Assembly: GCF_900105685.1 (NCBI RefSeq)
Contig: NZ_LT629781.1
Location: 3,584,611 to 3,648,610 of the forward strand
Reading direction: 5' to 3'
DNA: 64,000 bases
Source: Verrucomicrobium sp. GAS474
Lineage (GTDB): Bacteria; Verrucomicrobiota; Verrucomicrobiia; Methylacidiphilales; GAS474
The notes under the pieces were generated by a model that worked only from the letters and a program-made list of their open reading frames with translations, searched no databases and was not told where the DNA came from. Positions 24,552 to 33,713 of this stretch are shown piece by piece; the stretch's first letter is position 1, and every line of letters starts with the position of its first letter. Made by a program: the position numbers and the translations under genes.

Positions 24552-24566
24552 GGTGAAACTCCTCCC
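24547..24566 (+). repeat. Left-end-like sequence just outside the right terminus
   Basis: GGAGAGGTGAAACTCCTCCC matches the left-end unit at 12-31 at 16 of 20 positions and forms an inverted repeat with the adjacent right end (GGAGTTTCA / TGAAACTCC). It may be the relic of an older related element, or a chance symmetric sequence. The remaining bases to 24731 show no gene. Confidence 0.45.
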
Positions 24567-24731
24567 ACCGGGAAGAAAAGAGGGTCTGAATCCGAATCCG
24601 GCACGCTTTGCGGACTCAATCGCGCAGGAGAACGCCAAAGGGACGTCAGCTCCGCCTCGAAACCGGCGGCGGAAGGGGCGGCGGAGAAACGCGCCGAGCC
24701 CCTCGCCCTCCCTCTCTGGGCCCTCCCACTC

Positions 24732-26687
24732 CTATCCCTTTTCGTCGAGATTATGGTGGTTCTTCACGGTGCCGTCGTCCAAGTGATCGACCCGCTCGCT
24801 CCGCAGATGGGCAAAGAACCGGGCGATGCCCCTCAACCCGCCCCATGTAAACCAGATCCCGGTCGCCAGCGCGAAGAAGATCGGAAACCCGATCGCGATG
24901 ACGTGCCAGAAAGAGGGCCAGAACGAATCGGGCCAGGGCGCGTAGTAATTCCACATGGTCCCCACGATGAACATCGTCGTAAACAGCATGCTCCATCCGA
25001 AGAGGCCGCCCGCGATCCACTTGTCCCCGGTCGAGAAATCCTTGTCGATCCCGATCAGGCGGGCCAGCAAGGGAGGCCGCTTCGCCGCCGCCGCGCCGAT
25101 CGTCTTCGGCTCTTCGGAGAGGGCGTAGGCACCGCGATGGAGCATCCGGTCCATATTGAAATCCTCCCTATTCGTCAGCAGCGAGACCACGACGAAGAGC
25201 GTGATCGAGATGAGCGAGGCCCCGAAGGAAATCTCGATGCCGTTGAGCGGGAAATGGGGATCGAGCTGCCGGGCGATGATTCCCCCCACCGAGAGAGACG
25301 ACCCGGTGAGGAGCGCCGCCCACGCCCCCGCCGTCGTCGCCTTTTTCCAATAGAGCCCCCCGATGATCACCGCCCCGATTCCGCCGACGTAGATCGCCGC
25401 CGTCACTGACCACCACATCACCACGTAATCGACCTGCCGGTAGAATGTCCCGAAGAGAAACGCGAACAGGGCCACCCCGATGATCGAGCAGCGGAGCGCG
25501 AAGATGTGCTGCTTCGGACCGAACGGCTTCTTCCGCAACGGGACGAGGATGTCCTGCACGAAGATGCTCCCCCACGAATGGAGGTGGGTCGCATCGCCGC
25601 CGAAGACTCCCATGAGGAAGATCGCGCACAGGACCCCCTTGATGCCAATGGGCAAAAGATGGGCGACGGCGACCGGCATCCGCATCTGGTTCTGGATATG
25701 GGGATCGGAAATCCTCCCGATCTCGGCGGTCACCGAGGCCGCCTGGGATGCGAAATCGGGATGGGCGAGGAACGTCATCGCGCAGACGCCGAGAAGGGTG
25801 ACGACCGCCGTCTTTCCCATTTCCCGCCACCGGCTCAGGATGTTTCCCATCCGCGCCTCGTGCGGCGTGCGGGCCGCCCCCAGGTACCCCGCCGCGTTCT
25901 GCCATGCCATCGTCCCATAGATGCCCACAAAGAGCCCCATCAAGACGTACCAGATATTGAAGTCCTTCACCTTCATCGAATCGAAGGGATTGAGGAGGGA
26001 GTGCCCGGCGGGACGGTCCTGCAATACCGTGACGATCTCCGACCAGTTGAACATCAGGAGCAGCGCGCCGATGATCAGCAGGTAGAACAGCTGGGCGATG
26101 ATTCCCTCCAGGCAATTGATGACCATCACGGTGATCAGCCCTCCCGTCAGGCTCACGAACAGCGAGAGCGAGAGGAACGCCCCCATCAGGAGGACATAGG
26201 TGGGGCAGGCCATCCCGAGAAAGGAAACGTGCTCCGGGAAACCCCAGAAATAGGCCAGGCAGCGCGCCCCGACGGCGGGGATGATCCCGAAGTTCAGGAT
26301 GCCGGCGAAGAAGCCGAGGAACCCCGTGAAGAGGCGCAGGCGCTTGCTGTAGCGAAGCTCGAAATACTGCGCCAACGTCATCGCCCGGGTCTCCCGAAAG
26401 CGGTAGATGACAAACCCCGAGATCCCGATGATCAGGCCGACCGGACCCGTCAGCCATCCCCACCAGGAGAGCGCGAACCCCGAGCGGGAGATGACCTCGA
26501 ACATCGCCACGAAGACGACGGCTCCCGCCTGGAGTTCCCCTCCCGCGATGGAGAGGAGATAACGGTCGGCCGACCGCCCCCCCACCATGAAGTCGGAGAC
26601 CCCCCGGATGTACTTCCGGCAATAAAGCCCCACGACCAGGACGACGAGGACCGGGGCGAAGGCGATGAACCAATCGAGCAACGTCAT
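24732..26687 (-). CDS. Sodium:solute symporter (SSS family)
   Basis: About 651 residues from the ATG at 26687 (MTLLDWFIAFAPVLVVLV). SSS hallmarks: an early YxxRKYIRGVSDFMVGGRS segment after TM1, about 13 predicted membrane helices, and a conserved GILNFGIIPAVGARC region. It should import a sugar, sugar acid or similar solute with Na+ through the inner membrane. A regulon site lies 67 bp upstream, and the divergent neighbour is a serine hydrolase, so glycan-breakdown products are the likely substrates. First chromosomal gene beyond the transposon. Confidence 0.9.
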   Translation of the reverse strand: MTLLDWFIAFAPVLVVLVVGLYCRKYIRGVSDFMVGGRSADRYLLSIAGGELQAGAVVFVAMFEVISRSGFALSWWGWLTGPVGLIIGISGFVIYRFRETRAMTLAQYFELRYSKRLRLFTGFLGFFAGILNFGIIPAVGARCLAYFWGFPEHVSFLGMACPTYVLLMGAFLSLSLFVSLTGGLITVMVINCLEGIIAQLFYLLIIGALLLMFNWSEIVTVLQDRPAGHSLLNPFDSMKVKDFNIWYVLMGLFVGIYGTMAWQNAAGYLGAARTPHEARMGNILSRWREMGKTAVVTLLGVCAMTFLAHPDFASQAASVTAEIGRISDPHIQNQMRMPVAVAHLLPIGIKGVLCAIFLMGVFGGDATHLHSWGSIFVQDILVPLRKKPFGPKQHIFALRCSIIGVALFAFLFGTFYRQVDYVVMWWSVTAAIYVGGIGAVIIGGLYWKKATTAGAWAALLTGSSLSVGGIIARQLDPHFPLNGIEISFGASLISITLFVVVSLLTNREDFNMDRMLHRGAYALSEEPKTIGAAAAKRPPLLARLIGIDKDFSTGDKWIAGGLFGWSMLFTTMFIVGTMWNYYAPWPDSFWPSFWHVIAIGFPIFFALATGIWFTWGGLRGIARFFAHLRSERVDHLDDGTVKNHHNLDEKG

Positions 26688-26753
26688 GATTCGAGCTTGC
26701 GAGCCACCCACCCGAACGTCCGCAATGACAAAAGTTCCAGCATGACCAGTAAA

Positions 26754-26769
26754 TCAAATCCGGTTTAGA
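26754..26769. promoter_or_regulatory. LacI-type regulon site 1 (SSS transporter)
   Basis: TCAAATCCGGTTTAGA, one departure from the consensus TCNNATYCGRATNNGA shared by nine sites in this window. Upstream of the SSS gene. Confidence 0.65.
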
Positions 26770-26832
26770 TAAAAACATTCCACCGAAAACAAAGCAAGCG
26801 CGGTTTCCAGTAGGAAGGCCGACGGCCACGAT

Positions 26833-26848
26833 TCTAATTCGGATTAGA
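26833..26848. promoter_or_regulatory. LacI-type regulon site 2 (serine hydrolase)
   Basis: TCTAATTCGGATTAGA, almost fully symmetric and a full consensus match, 47 bp before the ATG at 26896. Confidence 0.75.
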
Positions 26849-26895
26849 AAATAGGGTGCATTACGAAACGTCGCCGGATATATTTCCGCCACCCT

Positions 26896-28047
26896 ATGGC
26901 ATCGACCCCCACCCCGTTCCATTCCGAAGCTTCCCTCCCGGAACGTCTCCAATCGTGGCTTGGGAGTCGTCTCTTCGCGGGTACGGTGACACTGGTCGCC
27001 GGTCGGGAGGGGGTGCTTGACGTTCAGGCGGTGGGTTATGCCGACCTGGCTGCCGGGAAGCCGATCTCCCGGAACAGCCTCTTCTGGATCGCCTCCGTCA
27101 GCAAACCGATCACGGCGACCGCCCTCATGATCCTCGTCGACGAGGGAAAGATCGGGCTCGACGATCCCGTCGAATCCCATCTGCCCGAGTTCGCCGGGCA
27201 GCAGGTGGTCGAGCCCGACGGCTCGTTCCGGAAGCCCGGCCACCCGATTCGGATCCTTGAAATCCTCAGCCACACCAGCGGTCTCCCCTTCTCGCTAAAA
27301 AGCGAGGAGCCGACATTCGACCTCCTCCCCCTGCGGGAGGCCGTCCGGGGCTATGCGGCGGCGGCGCTTCAATTCGAGCCGGGAAGCGATTACCGCTACT
27401 CCAACGCGGGCATCAACACGGCGGGGCGAATCATCGAGGTCGTCAGTGGGATGCCTTACGAAGCCTTCCTGGAAGAGCGCCTCTTCGCCCCCCTGGGGAT
27501 GCCGGACACCACCTTCACTCCCAACTCCGAACAGGCCGCACGGCTCGCCAAGACCTACCGTCCCTCCGCGAGCGGCGGCTTGGAGGAAATTCCGATCAGC
27601 CAGGTCAAGTATCCCGTCGACGGTCCCGGCCGCTATCCCTTCCCGGGCGGCGGCCTCTTTTCCACGGCGAATGACCTGGGCCGTTTCGGCACGATGCTGC
27701 TCAATGGGGGCACGCTGGACGGGCACCGGTATCTCTCCGAGGCCGCCCTCGCCGAAATGACGAGACGGCAGACCCCTCCCTCCCTGTCCCAATCCTACGG
27801 CCTGGGGTGGAGTGTCGGCGAAGGGGTATTCCATCATGGGGGAGCGTACCAAAACGATTTGTGGATCGACCGGAAACGAGGCTTCGCCGCCGTGTTCCTG
27901 GTCCAGCACGCGGGGGACTGGGGAAATGGGGAAGGCCGGGATATTCTTCCCGCTTTCCGTACCGAGGCCGCCCGGCTGGCGACGGGAAACGAGGCGGCCG
28001 ACGGGTCCCAGACCTCGGTCGTCTCCGAAGGCTCGACCTACCGGTAA
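26896..28047 (+). CDS. Class C beta-lactamase-like serine hydrolase
   Basis: 383 residues of the beta-lactamase/transpeptidase fold. Nucleophile motif Ser-x-x-Lys in WIASVSKPITATAL (about residue 59), the Tyr-x-Asn motif in YRYSNAGINTAG, and a C-terminal HHGGAY in place of KTG, as in esterase-type members (EstB, Pab87-like). No signal peptide, so probably cytoplasmic. It has a regulon site in front and is divergent from the SSS transporter; an esterase or deacylase acting on glycan-derived substrates is more likely than antibiotic resistance. Confidence 0.85.
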   Translation: MASTPTPFHSEASLPERLQSWLGSRLFAGTVTLVAGREGVLDVQAVGYADLAAGKPISRNSLFWIASVSKPITATALMILVDEGKIGLDDPVESHLPEFAGQQVVEPDGSFRKPGHPIRILEILSHTSGLPFSLKSEEPTFDLLPLREAVRGYAAAALQFEPGSDYRYSNAGINTAGRIIEVVSGMPYEAFLEERLFAPLGMPDTTFTPNSEQAARLAKTYRPSASGGLEEIPISQVKYPVDGPGRYPFPGGGLFSTANDLGRFGTMLLNGGTLDGHRYLSEAALAEMTRRQTPPSLSQSYGLGWSVGEGVFHHGGAYQNDLWIDRKRGFAAVFLVQHAGDWGNGEGRDILPAFRTEAARLATGNEAADGSQTSVVSEGSTYR

Positions 28048-28076
28048 GGACGAAACGGGCCGCCCGGAGTCGATCC

Positions 28077-29399
28077 TTACGGAGACCCCGGAGGGACGGA
28101 CTCCTTCTGCGAGTCTTTTTGCTTCAGGATGCGCCGCCGCATCTCCTCGAGAACCGACGCCTCGATCTTGTGAGGCGAGGAGACGGAGGTAAGCATCTCC
28201 TTTTTGCCAGGGAGGGCGTCGTAGGCGACGTAGCCGCTCGTCGGGGGGGCCACCTGGTCGATGAAGGCCACCGCGAAGCAGGCGGGAACGCGGACGCGCG
28301 AGGCGAAGTTGACGGAGTCGAAATAACGGGCCGCCTCCAGCACGGCGGCATCGGGCTTCCCGTCGGCCCCCACGGGGACGAGCCGGGGCCAGCCCGGCAC
28401 GCGCCCCACGACCATCCCCGAATGATCGCACATGGCCGGAACGGAGGCCGAGAGGTAGGTGACGCGCCGGTCCTCGGCGGCGACGAAGATTGCCTGCGCC
28501 CCTCCCTGGCTTCCTCCGTTTGCGACGAGCACCTTGCCGTTCCACTCCGGCTGCGAGGCGAGGAAATCGACGCCGCGGAGATCGCGCAGGAACATGTTCA
28601 GGAAGTAGACGGTCTCGCGGGAAGTTCTCCCGAAGAAGGGATAATCCTTCAGATCCCCCTGTTCCAGGCCGACGTAATAGGCGGCGTCCTTCCCGTTCGG
28701 GAGGCCGTGGGCGTTGACCTCCAGGGAGAGGAAGCCCTCCTTCGCCATGCGAAGGAGCCACGGCTCCGTGCGGGTGTTATAGACGCCCGCCCCCTCGAGG
28801 GTGATGATGGCGGGCAGGGACTTCGGGGCGGCGTGGGCGGGCCGGGCATAATAGCCTCGCATCGGCATGTTCCCCACGGCGGGGGCCTCGACGTCGAAGA
28901 GCTCGATGCCGGGCTGCGGCGGCGGCAGGGGCGTCATCGTCGCATTGAGCGGGACGGCGGCCAGTTCCCTTTTCTTTCCTTCCCAAAAGGCGTCGAAATC
29001 GTCAGGCACCGGAAGGCTGGGCCGAAGGAGGAGCGGATCGACGGCGGCGGCACCGATGCCCGCGGCCTTCCCCCCCTCGGCCGCGAAGACCGCCTTGCAC
29101 TGGAGAAAGCCCGGCTCGTCGAGCTGGCCCGTCACCGTCGCCTTCCCCTCCTTCACGGCGGCGACGCCCTGGCGGACGGGAGGGACGCCGTCCTTCGTCA
29201 GGGACCAGGTCACCTCCCCCTCCGGCACGGGGAGCCCGCCGCGCAGGACGGAAATGGAGAACGTCACCGTCTCCCCGACATGATACATCGCGTCGGGCCG
29301 GTCGGCGGCGATCGTCAGGGAGAAGGGAGCGGGCTCGGCCCAAGCCGCCGCGACCCACGCAAAGGCCGCGCCGAGAAGGATGAAGGAAAATCGGATCAT
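28077..29399 (-). CDS. Secreted acetyl xylan esterase-like protein (AXE1/CE7-like)
   Basis: 440 residues with a signal peptide (about 1-21, ending AWA). An N-terminal Ig-like domain (about 22-130) is followed by an alpha/beta-hydrolase of the AXE1 family: DDFDAFWEGKKREL at its start, then the nucleophile elbow GGSQGG near residue 295. Family members remove acetyl groups from oligosaccharides or cephalosporins. It follows the sialate O-acetylesterase gene by 15 bp, so one deacetylating operon is likely, driven from regulon site 3. Confidence 0.88.
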   Translation of the reverse strand: MIRFSFILLGAAFAWVAAAWAEPAPFSLTIAADRPDAMYHVGETVTFSISVLRGGLPVPEGEVTWSLTKDGVPPVRQGVAAVKEGKATVTGQLDEPGFLQCKAVFAAEGGKAAGIGAAAVDPLLLRPSLPVPDDFDAFWEGKKRELAAVPLNATMTPLPPPQPGIELFDVEAPAVGNMPMRGYYARPAHAAPKSLPAIITLEGAGVYNTRTEPWLLRMAKEGFLSLEVNAHGLPNGKDAAYYVGLEQGDLKDYPFFGRTSRETVYFLNMFLRDLRGVDFLASQPEWNGKVLVANGGSQGGAQAIFVAAEDRRVTYLSASVPAMCDHSGMVVGRVPGWPRLVPVGADGKPDAAVLEAARYFDSVNFASRVRVPACFAVAFIDQVAPPTSGYVAYDALPGKKEMLTSVSSPHKIEASVLEEMRRRILKQKDSQKESVPPGSP

Positions 29400-29414
29400 G
29401 GCGGGTGAGAAGCG

Positions 29415-31466
29415 TCAGGGAGAGGCCGTGGGAAGGGTGAACTGGAAGGGCGAGGCGGGCAGCCCCGAGGCGCCGTAGAGATTGCCCGTGGGGTTGTCGG
29501 CCCAGGCGTAGCGGACGGCGACGGGCTTCGCGACGGCGGGCGAGGAGACGACGACGGTCTCCCCCTCGATGCGCGCGTCGGCCCAGGCCCATTTCCGGTC
29601 GGCGCCGCAGAGCGCGAAGCCTTCCAGGTCCCCGTTCGGGCTGTGCCGGACGAGCGGCTTCCGCTCGGGGGCGAGGTAGGTGGGCTGATAATCGGCGGGG
29701 AGAGGCCGGGCGGCGAGCCCGCCTTCGGCAAAGCGGAAGCCGAGGATCACGTTCCCGCCGTCGGCCGTCGCCGATTGGCAGACCGGGCCGGAGAACGGGA
29801 GGTTCTTCCCGTAGAATCCGCCGAGCGCGGCGAGGGCGACGCGCTCCCCCACCGGCCTCTTGTCGGGCGGATGGACATCCTTTTCGCCGAGGTCGACCAG
29901 GACGACGCCGGCCGTCTTGGGCAGGGCGAGGGCCTCCAGCTGCGCCTGCCGGATCTCGGCCCAGCGGCTCTCGGCGGGGGTCTCCCCCTTCGGCCCGTAA
30001 TTGGGGAGCTGGCAGAGGACGAACGGGAGCTCCCTCCCCCAATGGCGGCGCCAGTCGCCGATGAGGACCTGGAGCATCTTCAGGTATTGGGCGCGCGGGC
30101 GGCCCGTGTCCTGCTCCCCCTGGTACCAGACGACGCCGGCGAGCGTCTCCTGCGCGAGGGGGGCGATCATCCCGTTGTAAAGCCGCCCCGCCACGTTCCG
30201 CGCGTCGGGCGCGCCGGGCACCTGCGGGCATTCCTGCCGCGCTGTGTCGGTCAGCGGCGGCAGCTCGAACTCGGCCTTGGCCTGCCACCCGTCGGCCAGC
30301 AGGGTGCGGGCCGTGCCGATGTCGAGGAAGGGAGCCGTCGAGAAGCCGCCCTTGTCGGTCGGCGTAAAGAGCCGGATCGCGAGGACGTTCGCCCCCTCGC
30401 GGGCGAGTTCCTTGGGAACGAGGTAGCGCCGCGTGTCGGACTTGCCGCCCGCCGTCGCCTCCGTCATGCCGCCGATCTTCTGGCCGTTCCAGTAGATCGC
30501 GTCGAAGTCGTGGGGCCCGCCGACGTCGAGCGAGAGGAGGCCCCCCGCCCCCGCGGCCGAGAGCGTCACCGTCCTCCGGAACCAGACCGCGCCCGCATCG
30601 GGCAGCCCGAGGTCCCGCTGGTTCCCCGGCAGGGAGACTTTCTTCCATCCCTGCTCCGAAGCGGCGTCGTCGAGGAACGGCGCGGGATCGGCCGCCTGGT
30701 CCTGGCGGCCCTGGGCCGCCTCCCAGAGGGGGAAGCGGGCGACGTAATCGGCCTTCTTCTGCGGATACTCGGCCTCCTGCTGGAGGCCGTGGTCGAGGAT
30801 CCCCTTCAGCTCGGGATCGGCCTGGAGCGACTCCTCGCTCGTCCACGCGGTCGCGACGGTCCCGGCCCAGGCCGAAAGGACGATGCCGACCGGGGCATCG
30901 AGCGTCTTCTGGAGATCCTTCGCGAAATAATAGCCGACGGCGCTGAACGCCGCCGCCGTCGCCGGGCTCGCGGCGACCCACGCGCCCCGGCACTCCTCGG
31001 CAGGCTCGCCCGCGCTCTTCGCGTCGACGCGGAACTGGCGGAGACGGGGATTGGCCGAATGGGCGATCTCCTCGGCTCCGCCCAGGGCGCGATTCAGCGT
31101 GTAGGCCATGTTCGACTGGCCCGAGCAGAGCCAGACCTCGCCCACCAGGACGTCGGAGACCGTCACCCGGTTCGCCCCCTCCACCGTCAGGTCGAAGGGG
31201 CCTTCCTTGCTGGAGGAGAGGTCGAGCGCGACCTTCCATCTGCCGTCGGCCCCGGTCGTCGCCTCGCCCCGGATTTCCCCCAAGGAGACTTTCACCTTCT
31301 CCCCCGGCTCCGCCTTCCCCCAGACGGCGGTGGACGCCGAACGTTGGAGGACGAGGTGGTCCGAGAGGACCGGGGGAAGGGTCACCGCGGCGCCCAGAGG
31401 CCCGGCGGAGAAGGCAAGGGCCCATGCCAGGAGGAACACTCCGGGCCTCGGTGGAAGGATCGGCAT
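29415..31466 (-). CDS. Secreted sialate O-acetylesterase-family protein (SASA)
   Basis: About 683 residues from the ATG at 31466, with a signal peptide (MPILPPRPGVFLLAWALAFS). A SASA/SGNH-type esterase: VWLCSGQSNMAYTL holds the catalytic GQSNM serine, and GVVWYQGEQD is the second block. An inserted jelly-roll-like segment lies in the middle (about 270-390). It removes O-acetyl groups from sugars in the periplasm or outside. First gene of a two-gene deacetylase operon; regulon site 3 starts 9 bp upstream of the ATG. Confidence 0.88.
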   Translation of the reverse strand: MPILPPRPGVFLLAWALAFSAGPLGAAVTLPPVLSDHLVLQRSASTAVWGKAEPGEKVKVSLGEIRGEATTGADGRWKVALDLSSSKEGPFDLTVEGANRVTVSDVLVGEVWLCSGQSNMAYTLNRALGGAEEIAHSANPRLRQFRVDAKSAGEPAEECRGAWVAASPATAAAFSAVGYYFAKDLQKTLDAPVGIVLSAWAGTVATAWTSEESLQADPELKGILDHGLQQEAEYPQKKADYVARFPLWEAAQGRQDQAADPAPFLDDAASEQGWKKVSLPGNQRDLGLPDAGAVWFRRTVTLSAAGAGGLLSLDVGGPHDFDAIYWNGQKIGGMTEATAGGKSDTRRYLVPKELAREGANVLAIRLFTPTDKGGFSTAPFLDIGTARTLLADGWQAKAEFELPPLTDTARQECPQVPGAPDARNVAGRLYNGMIAPLAQETLAGVVWYQGEQDTGRPRAQYLKMLQVLIGDWRRHWGRELPFVLCQLPNYGPKGETPAESRWAEIRQAQLEALALPKTAGVVLVDLGEKDVHPPDKRPVGERVALAALGGFYGKNLPFSGPVCQSATADGGNVILGFRFAEGGLAARPLPADYQPTYLAPERKPLVRHSPNGDLEGFALCGADRKWAWADARIEGETVVVSSPAVAKPVAVRYAWADNPTGNLYGASGLPASPFQFTLPTASP

Positions 31467-31474
31467 GGGAAAAT

Positions 31475-31490
31475 TCAAATTCGGATGTGA
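31475..31490. promoter_or_regulatory. LacI-type regulon site 3 (SASA operon / lacI divergent region)
   Basis: TCAAATTCGGATGTGA, a full consensus match between the SASA gene and the divergent LacI gene (ATG 31602). It can control both, including autoregulation. Confidence 0.75.
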
Positions 31491-31601
31491 TTTTGACCGA
31501 TCCTCCCTGCCGAGTCAAGCTTCCCCTTCCCCATCCGCATGGGAGCGCAGTTGACGTCCCCGCGACTCCCCTCCATTCTCGAGGCTGGCTTTTTCCGAAC
31601 C

Positions 31602-32684
31602 ATGCCCGCCCCCAAGCCCAAGTCCAAAACCCGGCCGCAGCCCAAGCGCCGGGCCGCTCCCGCCCGCATCGCGTCGACCGCCGACCTCGCCGCCCACCTC
31701 GGCCTCTCCGAGTGGACCGTCTCCCGCGCGATCAACGGCCACCCCGAGGTGAAGGAGGCGACCAAGGAGCGGATCCGCAAGGCGATGGAGGAGACCGGCT
31801 TCCGCCCGAACCCCGTGGCCCGCAGCCTCAACGGGAAGAAACTGGGCATCATCGGCGTCTGCTTCCGCCGCTCCCTCAGCCCGATGATCGCGGGGAAAGT
31901 GACCCTCCTCGACGAACACCTCCGCCGGCACGGCTTCCAGGCCCTTCTCTCGATCAATCGCCAGGACGAGGAGAACGAAATCCGGATCCTGGCCGGATTC
32001 CACCACCTCCGGGTCGATGGCGTCATCCTCGTCGAGACCTACCTGAATCCCGCCCAGATCGAGGGCGCGTTGCGCGCCACGCCCCGGGCCTACGTCGACC
32101 CCTCCCATCCGGAACTGTTCCCGAAAGTCTTCCTCGACCGGGCGCGGGCCATGCAGATGATCGTCGATCACCTCGTCGCCTCCGGACGGCCCTCCCTCGG
32201 CCTCCTCGGCTTTTCGAGCGGCCAGCATCGGCGCTGGGAAGGGCTGGCCAAAGCGTTCCGCGCCCACGGCCTCAACCTCAAGGAGCTCCCGATCTTCGAG
32301 CTCGGACAACCGGGCGGCGAATCCTACGCGGAGGGCATCGCCCTCGCCGAGGCGGCTCTGGCAGCCAGGGCAAACCGGCGGCTCCCTGCCGCCTTCATCG
32401 CGTTGAACGACCAGATCGCGACCGGCGCGATCCAGCGCTTCCAGGAGGCGGGACTCCGCGTGCCGGAAGACGTGGCCGTCGTCGGCTTCGACAACCTCGA
32501 CTCGGGCCGCTTCCTCAAGCCGACGCTGACCACGATCGACCAGCAGGCCGAGACGCTCATGAAACACGCCGTCTCGCTCCTCCTCGACCAGCTCGCGCGC
32601 CCCGGCGACGCCAAGCTCCGCGGACGCTCCGTCACCGTCGAGCCGGAGTTGATCGTCCGCATGTCGACCGGCGGCGCGGCCTGA
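31602..32684 (+). CDS. LacI-family transcriptional regulator 1
   Basis: 360 residues from the ATG at 31602. An N-terminal HTH (STADLAAHLGLSEWTVSRAI) follows a basic Pro/Lys-rich leader of about 20 residues, and a PBP1-type ligand-binding domain fills the rest (IIGVCFRR, then FIALNDQIATGAI and VVGFDNLDSGRFLKPTLTT). The recognition helix SEWTVSRAINGHPEVK is shared with the second LacI protein of this window. Probably senses a sugar released by the surrounding hydrolases. Confidence 0.93.
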   Translation: MPAPKPKSKTRPQPKRRAAPARIASTADLAAHLGLSEWTVSRAINGHPEVKEATKERIRKAMEETGFRPNPVARSLNGKKLGIIGVCFRRSLSPMIAGKVTLLDEHLRRHGFQALLSINRQDEENEIRILAGFHHLRVDGVILVETYLNPAQIEGALRATPRAYVDPSHPELFPKVFLDRARAMQMIVDHLVASGRPSLGLLGFSSGQHRRWEGLAKAFRAHGLNLKELPIFELGQPGGESYAEGIALAEAALAARANRRLPAAFIALNDQIATGAIQRFQEAGLRVPEDVAVVGFDNLDSGRFLKPTLTTIDQQAETLMKHAVSLLLDQLARPGDAKLRGRSVTVEPELIVRMSTGGAA

Positions 32685-32781
32685 GGCGTCCCCGCCCCGC
32701 AACTTCTCGGCGCCTCGCGACCTCCGGCACCCCCAAAGCGGCAAATGTCGCGCTTGACATTTCCACGGCTCGGATTAAAAA

Positions 32782-32797
32782 TCACATCCGAATTTGA
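32782..32797. promoter_or_regulatory. LacI-type regulon site 4 (LamG/SASA operon)
   Basis: TCACATCCGAATTTGA, 32 bp before the ATG of the LamG protein. Confidence 0.75.
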
Positions 32798-32829
32798 TTT
32801 TGCTTTTTTGGCAACAAAATCCCCTCCCC

Positions 32830-33648
32830 ATGAATCCCCCTTTTCCGGCCCGCCTCGGTCTCGGCCTTCTCCTCTTCCTGCCGCTCGGGGCGCGGGCGGA
32901 GCCTCCGGCCGACCCGATCCTGCGCTATGAGTTCAACGGCGGCTCCCAGCCCAAGGCCACCGAGGCCATCGGTTCGGGCGGAAGCCTCGCCGAAGCCTGG
33001 ATGAAGGGTGCCGACGGCCATCCCGCCCCCCTCTGGAGCCTCGACGGGGAGGGCGTCACCGGGCAACCCGGGGACTATGCCCTCGATCTGCGCGGCGCGA
33101 CGAGCATGGGGAACGAGGGTGCCGGCGGCTGTGCCGTCGTCCGCCACCCTCCCCTCGAAGGGATGAAGTCCTTCACCCTGACGGCCTGGATCAAAACGAC
33201 TTCGATGCCCAATCACGGTGCCCGGGTCTTCGACTATTCGGGGCCGAAAGCGGGATTCATCGCGAGCTTCGATGGGGGAAAACTCGCCCTCCAGGTCAAC
33301 GACCAGGGCCTCCGCTCCGAGAAGATCGTCTTCCCCGCCGCGAACGGCTGGGTCTTCCTCGCCATCACCTACGATTCGACCCGCGAGACCGACAACGTCG
33401 TCTTCTACCGGGGGGCCGACGGCGCCCTCGCCTCCGAGACGAAGACCCTCGCCCACCCCGAGGCCCCGGCCGAAAACACCGTGGGTTTCCTCTGCCTGGG
33501 GAACTGGGGAGCCGCCACCCGTCCGCTCCAAGGCCTCCTCGACAAGATAGCCGTCTACGGATCGCGCGCCGATGGATCGGGAGCCCTGAAGACCGACGAG
33601 ATCGAGGCCCTCTTCTCCTCCGTCACCCCCGCCCCGGTCGCCCCCTGA
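32830..33648 (+). CDS. Secreted LamG/concanavalin-like domain protein
   Basis: 272 residues from the ATG at 32830, with a signal peptide (MNPPFPARLGLGLLLFLPLG, cleaved near ARA). The mature part is one LamG-like jelly roll: FTLTAWIKTTSMPNHGARVF is the usual strand pair, and LQGLLDKIAVYGSRAD the last strands. These domains bind or act on polysaccharides. It is followed 65 bp later by a second SASA-type esterase on the same strand. Confidence 0.8.
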   Translation: MNPPFPARLGLGLLLFLPLGARAEPPADPILRYEFNGGSQPKATEAIGSGGSLAEAWMKGADGHPAPLWSLDGEGVTGQPGDYALDLRGATSMGNEGAGGCAVVRHPPLEGMKSFTLTAWIKTTSMPNHGARVFDYSGPKAGFIASFDGGKLALQVNDQGLRSEKIVFPAANGWVFLAITYDSTRETDNVVFYRGADGALASETKTLAHPEAPAENTVGFLCLGNWGAATRPLQGLLDKIAVYGSRADGSGALKTDEIEALFSSVTPAPVAP

Positions 33649-33713
33649 TAGTCCATGCCCCGCCCGCCCTCCCCTGCCCTCGCCAAGGCCGCCGCCCGCC
33701 CCGGCTCGAATCG

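Noticed and set aside
24524-24566. Inverted repeat across the right terminus as a transcription terminator
   Set aside because: The loop is about 18 nt and no T run follows; better explained by end-like repeats facing each other.
1-24600. CRISPR-associated transposon (CAST)
   Set aside because: TniQ and TnsC/TnsB are present, but no Cas12k, Cascade gene or repeat-spacer array could be seen anywhere in the element.
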